A DNA stretch of 10,131 bases. Source: Synechococcales cyanobacterium PMM_0073 (GTDB lineage Bacteria > Cyanobacteriota > Cyanobacteriia > Elainellales > Elainellaceae). Both the position numbers and the translations under genes were made by a program. Under the pieces are notes generated by a model. The model was not told where the DNA came from. It worked only from the letters and a program-made list of their open reading frames with translations, and made no database searches. Location of the stretch: positions 1-10,131 of the forward strand of contig CASBQH010000388.1 in assembly GCA_949127695.1 (NCBI GenBank). Reading direction: 5' to 3'. This document shows, piece by piece, positions 7,951-10,131 of the stretch; positions within the stretch are counted from its first letter, which is position 1; each line of letters opens with the position of its first letter.

Positions 7951-9579
7951 CTAATGGGACTGACGAACTGGATCAGCATCTTCTGCCTCTGGCCTAATGC
8001 CGATAGCATCTGTACCATTGCCAGCATAGGACTCAGGGCTATAGTGCGGAGCTGAGGAACCGCGACGACGGCTCGCCCGACCTGCCGCAAAGGTGACGGC
8101 GGCAATGGCGCTGCCGCCCAGCAAGAGCATCCACCCAGGCGTACCTGCCGTTTCTGCGCTTGCTGCCGTTTCAGGAGCTGCTTCAGGAGCGGTTGTGCCG
8201 CCGCGTAGAGACTGAGCGTAGATCTGATTGGCGCGCTGGGTCACAATCATGTCTCCTTCAAACAGACCTTTCTGTATCTCAATCAAGTCACCTGCTGTTT
8301 TACCCAGCGTGACTTCTACAGCCTGATAGGCGCTGCCGTTTTGGATATAGACCATCTGCTTGCCGTTCACTTCGGTGAGCGCCGAGCGCGGAATCGCCAG
8401 CACTGGCTCTGAGGCGCGGTTGGTGACAACTTCCATTTCGGCAAACATCCCCGGTTTCAGCGCCCCGTCTGAGTTATCTAATTCAGCTTTGACCGGGACA
8501 ACCCGCGTTTCGCCCTCCACCACCGCACCCACGACCGACACGCGCCCCTGAAAGCTGCGGTCTGGAAATCCAGCCACCGAGACGCGGACGGGCTGACCTA
8601 CTGCCACCTGCTTCAGATCTTTCTCGTAAATATTGGCCGTCGCCAGCACCGTGCGGTCATCCACAATCGTCATCAGCACTGCCCCAGCGTCTTCTGCCGA
8701 CTGCCCCAGCGTCACTTCGCGATCGGCAATCCGGCCTGAAATTGGCGCTTTGATTGTAATCGTGCCGTCCGCGTTGGCCGTTGCGCCGAGCTGCTTCAGC
8801 CTTGTGCCATAAGTGGCAGCGCTGAGCTTTGCCCGATCTTGTGCCACCTTTACCGCAGTTTGGGCGCGTTTGAGGTCAGCCGAAGCTTCCAACACATCCA
8901 GGCGGCTTTCGGCGGAGGTCAGGGCTTTGCGAGCGATGGCGAGACGAGCTTCTGATTCTAAAAAACCTCGTCGCGGCAATGCGCCCTGTGTCGCTAGCTC
9001 CTGGTCGCGGTCATACTGCTCTTGCGCCACCCGCAGCTCGGTTTTGGCCTGGGCAATATCGGTCTGGGCAATCTGCTGCTGCTGCTGATAGTTCTGCTGC
9101 GCCAGCGTCAGGTTAGTCTGGGCTTCTTGCACCGTGCCTGCGGTTTCGGCCTGCCGATCCAGCGCCGTGACGCGCAGTTCAGCCAGTTCGGCGCTGGTGA
9201 GGACGGCCAACGCCTGCCCTTGCTTGACGGCATCTCCGGGCTGCACAAATAGCTTCACCACCGTACCGCCCGCCGGGTTAGTGACTTCGACGCGACGGCT
9301 GGGCGAAGTTTCGATCTGTCCGGTTGCCGAGATGCCCAGCGCCAGTTTTTGCCGGGTGACGGGTTCCACCTTCAGCCCAATTCGTTTGGCGGTTTCAGCA
9401 TCGACCTGAATGCCGTCAACGGGCGCTGCTGCTGAGTCACCGCCCTGAAATTCGTTTCCATGTCCGACATGCGCTAAAACGGCGGGAGTCCCTATCAATA
9501 GCAGGCTGAGTAAGGCTGCGGAGAGCGAGTGAACCGTTGAGGACGGCTTTTTAAGCGAGGACGGTGCAGAGGTTTTCAT
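7951..9579 (-). CDS. RND periplasmic adaptor (HlyD/CzcB type) with C-terminal membrane tail
   Basis: This membrane-fusion protein links the RND pump to an outer-membrane channel. I choose the ATG at 9579 (542 residues) because it gives a normal signal peptide (Lys2, Lys10-11, hydrophobic core, cleavage near AVLA-HVGHG at 36). An in-frame GTG at 9600 would add seven residues including a Glu, and its AGAAG lies with no spacer; neither start has a good Shine-Dalgarno. The lipoyl halves lie at about 97-127 and 273-303 (IKAPISGRIADREVTLGQ), and between them a long coiled-coil hairpin (about 133-255) with a Gln5 run at 165-169. A beta-barrel follows (about 308-388), then a membrane-proximal domain to about 453 with LAIPRSAL. 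Unusually, a Pro/Ala/Glu linker leads to a hydrophobic helix (about 482-500) and an arginine cluster (ASRRRG). First gene of the operon. Confidence 0.9.
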   Translation of the reverse strand: MKTSAPSSLKKPSSTVHSLSAALLSLLLIGTPAVLAHVGHGNEFQGGDSAAAPVDGIQVDAETAKRIGLKVEPVTRQKLALGISATGQIETSPSRRVEVTNPAGGTVVKLFVQPGDAVKQGQALAVLTSAELAELRVTALDRQAETAGTVQEAQTNLTLAQQNYQQQQQIAQTDIAQAKTELRVAQEQYDRDQELATQGALPRRGFLESEARLAIARKALTSAESRLDVLEASADLKRAQTAVKVAQDRAKLSAATYGTRLKQLGATANADGTITIKAPISGRIADREVTLGQSAEDAGAVLMTIVDDRTVLATANIYEKDLKQVAVGQPVRVSVAGFPDRSFQGRVSVVGAVVEGETRVVPVKAELDNSDGALKPGMFAEMEVVTNRASEPVLAIPRSALTEVNGKQMVYIQNGSAYQAVEVTLGKTAGDLIEIQKGLFEGDMIVTQRANQIYAQSLRGGTTAPEAAPETAASAETAGTPGWMLLLGGSAIAAVTFAAGRASRRRGSSAPHYSPESYAGNGTDAIGIRPEAEDADPVRQSH

Positions 9580-9622
9580 CAGTTCAACAACGTGATTCAC
9601 CTTCTAAAAATCTCACAGAAAA

Positions 9623-9639
9623 ATGAAATCAAGGTGAAA
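9623..9639 (-). promoter_or_regulatory. Candidate response-regulator box 1 (TTTCAC-N5-TTTCAT)
   Basis: On the minus strand TTTCAC and TTTCAT are separated by five bases, an 11 bp direct repeat typical of OmpR-family regulator sites. Up to about 18 bp of this site are almost identical to box 2. It ends 23 bp before the adaptor's GTG and 44 bp before its ATG, so it may overlap the promoter or leader. From memory, the cyanobacterial copper regulator CopR recognises a box of this type; binding by the RppA-like protein here is inference. Confidence 0.55.
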
Positions 9640-9721
9640 TGCCATTCATGCTGCTGAGCGTTCAGAAAAGCTACAGGCAGATTATTCAGCTGCATCTCCC
9701 AATAGTTTGCTGCATAACAAA

Positions 9722-9738
9722 ATGAAATCAGGATGAAA
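9722..9738 (-). promoter_or_regulatory. Candidate response-regulator box 2 (TTTCAT-N5-TTTCAT)
   Basis: This is a perfect direct repeat of TTTCAT with a five-base spacer on the minus strand (ATGAAA-N5-ATGAAA on plus). It lies 99 bp from box 1, between the two divergent genes, 122 bp upstream of the copper-storage-like gene. A plus-strand TATACC at 9779-9784 could be the -10 element of that gene; the base run 17 bp further upstream is a poor -35, which would fit activator dependence (inference). Confidence 0.6.
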
Positions 9739-9751
9739 TCGCTGTCCTCCG

Positions 9752-9763
9752 ATCTGCACAGAT
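9752..9763. promoter_or_regulatory. Short palindrome in the divergent region
   Basis: ATCTG-CA-CAGAT is a perfect inverted repeat with a two-base centre. It sits between box 2 and the candidate -10 element of the plus-strand gene, where a repressor or activator could act. It is too short to assign to a regulator and could be chance. Confidence 0.3.
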
Positions 9764-9859
9764 TGCTAAAAAATATTTTATACCATTGGCTAGACGCAGC
9801 AACCTTAATATCCACATAAAGTAAGTTGCAAAAGGTTGAAGATACTACTTAGAGATATT

Positions 9860-10131
9860 ATGGCTTACAAAATCGCTCAGTCCAGCGTTGATATTGCGGT
9901 TCACTGCGCCTACGAATGCGAACATTGTGCGGATCAGTGCTTGGGCAGCATGGCCGACTGCGCTAGGCTTTGCATTGACTGCGCCCAAAGCTGTTGGTCA
10001 GCGGCGGCATACATGAGTCGCAGCTCGCGCTTCATTCCCCAAATCGTCAACTCCTGCATCGAAATCTGCGAAGCCTGCGCTGCCGAATGTGGCAAGCATG
10101 ACAGCGAACATTGCCAGAACTGTGCCAAAGC
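9860..10131 (+). CDS. Cysteine-rich four-helix-bundle copper-storage-like protein (DUF326/Csp type), cut at right edge
   Basis: An ATG at 9860 opens 90 codons to the window end. The product has 14 cysteines in 90 residues, mostly in the repeating pattern C-x3-C-x2-C-x3-C: Cys16, 20, 23, 27; Cys34, 38, 41, 45; Cys66, 70, 73, 77; and Cys85, 88. In the Csp/DUF326 family such cysteines line the inside of a four-helix bundle and hold many Cu(I) ions. There is no signal peptide, so a cytosolic (Csp3-like) store is expected. The missing C-terminus should be short, since relatives are roughly 110-130 residues. An AGAG lies 5 nt upstream as a weak ribosome site. It is transcribed away from the efflux operon and shares the divergent region with the two boxes at 9623-9639 and 9722-9738. 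It may instead be a metal-buffering relative with other specificity, but copper is by far the best fit. Confidence 0.87.
   Translation, partial: MAYKIAQSSVDIAVHCAYECEHCADQCLGSMADCARLCIDCAQSCWSAAAYMSRSSRFIPQIVNSCIEICEACAAECGKHDSEHCQNCAK

Noticed and set aside
1748..8730. Possible HIP1 octamers (GCGATCGC), common in many cyanobacteria
   Set aside because: Scanning by eye found only partial forms such as CGATCGCC near 2567 and GCGATC fragments. I found no full octamer, so I draw no conclusion from it.
9068..9090. CTG triplet run as a possible unstable microsatellite
   Set aside because: It is a five-codon glutamine run inside the adaptor's coiled coil. Gln-rich hairpins are common in this family, so it needs no special explanation.
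9597..9815. Minus-strand 72-codon open frame upstream of the adaptor gene
   Set aside because: It spans the divergent control region with both direct-repeat boxes, has no recognisable domain or ribosome site, and its composition looks non-coding.

Overview
The window reads as chromosomal DNA of a cyanobacterium. The strongest marker is a complete light-dependent protochlorophyllide oxidoreductase (323-1279, minus). Among bacteria this enzyme is typical of cyanobacteria. A histidine kinase/response regulator pair of the cyanobacterial RppB/RppA (NrsS/NrsR) type supports the same reading. Nearly everything is encoded on the minus strand. The only plus-strand gene is at the right edge.

Left part (1-1595). 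A gamma-glutamyltransferase gene runs off the left edge: 98 N-terminal codons are present, including the signal peptide. It lies 27 bp downstream of the protochlorophyllide oxidoreductase gene on the same strand. A 316 bp gap follows (1280-1595). It holds the upstream region of por, the region after the next operon, and two short tandem 12 bp repeats, but no convincing gene.

Centre and right part (1596-9600). Six minus-strand genes are packed head to tail with gaps of 12, 62, 5, 6 and 10-12 bp, which looks like one metal-resistance operon. In transcription order they are: a periplasmic adaptor (HlyD/CzcB type), a 1046-residue RND heavy-metal pump (CzcA/CusA type), a small lipoprotein with a predicted Ig-like domain, a membrane-bound metal-dependent-hydrolase-like protein, an OmpR-family response regulator and its histidine kinase. 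The expected outer-membrane channel gene is not in the window.

Right edge (9601-10131). A 260 bp divergent region separates the adaptor from a plus-strand gene for a very cysteine-rich four-helix-bundle copper-storage-like protein (DUF326/Csp type). Its C-terminus is cut off by the window. The divergent region carries two near-identical direct-repeat boxes of the form TTTCAY-N5-TTTCAT, with the 11 bp periodicity expected of an OmpR-family regulator. They resemble what I recall of the copper regulator CopR box.

Working model (inference): a periplasmic metal signal, most likely copper, is sensed by the kinase. The response regulator binds the two boxes and switches on export from the periplasm (adaptor, pump, lipoprotein) on one side and cytosolic sequestration (Csp-like protein) on the other. 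The least explained member is the membrane hydrolase-like protein placed between the efflux genes and the regulators.
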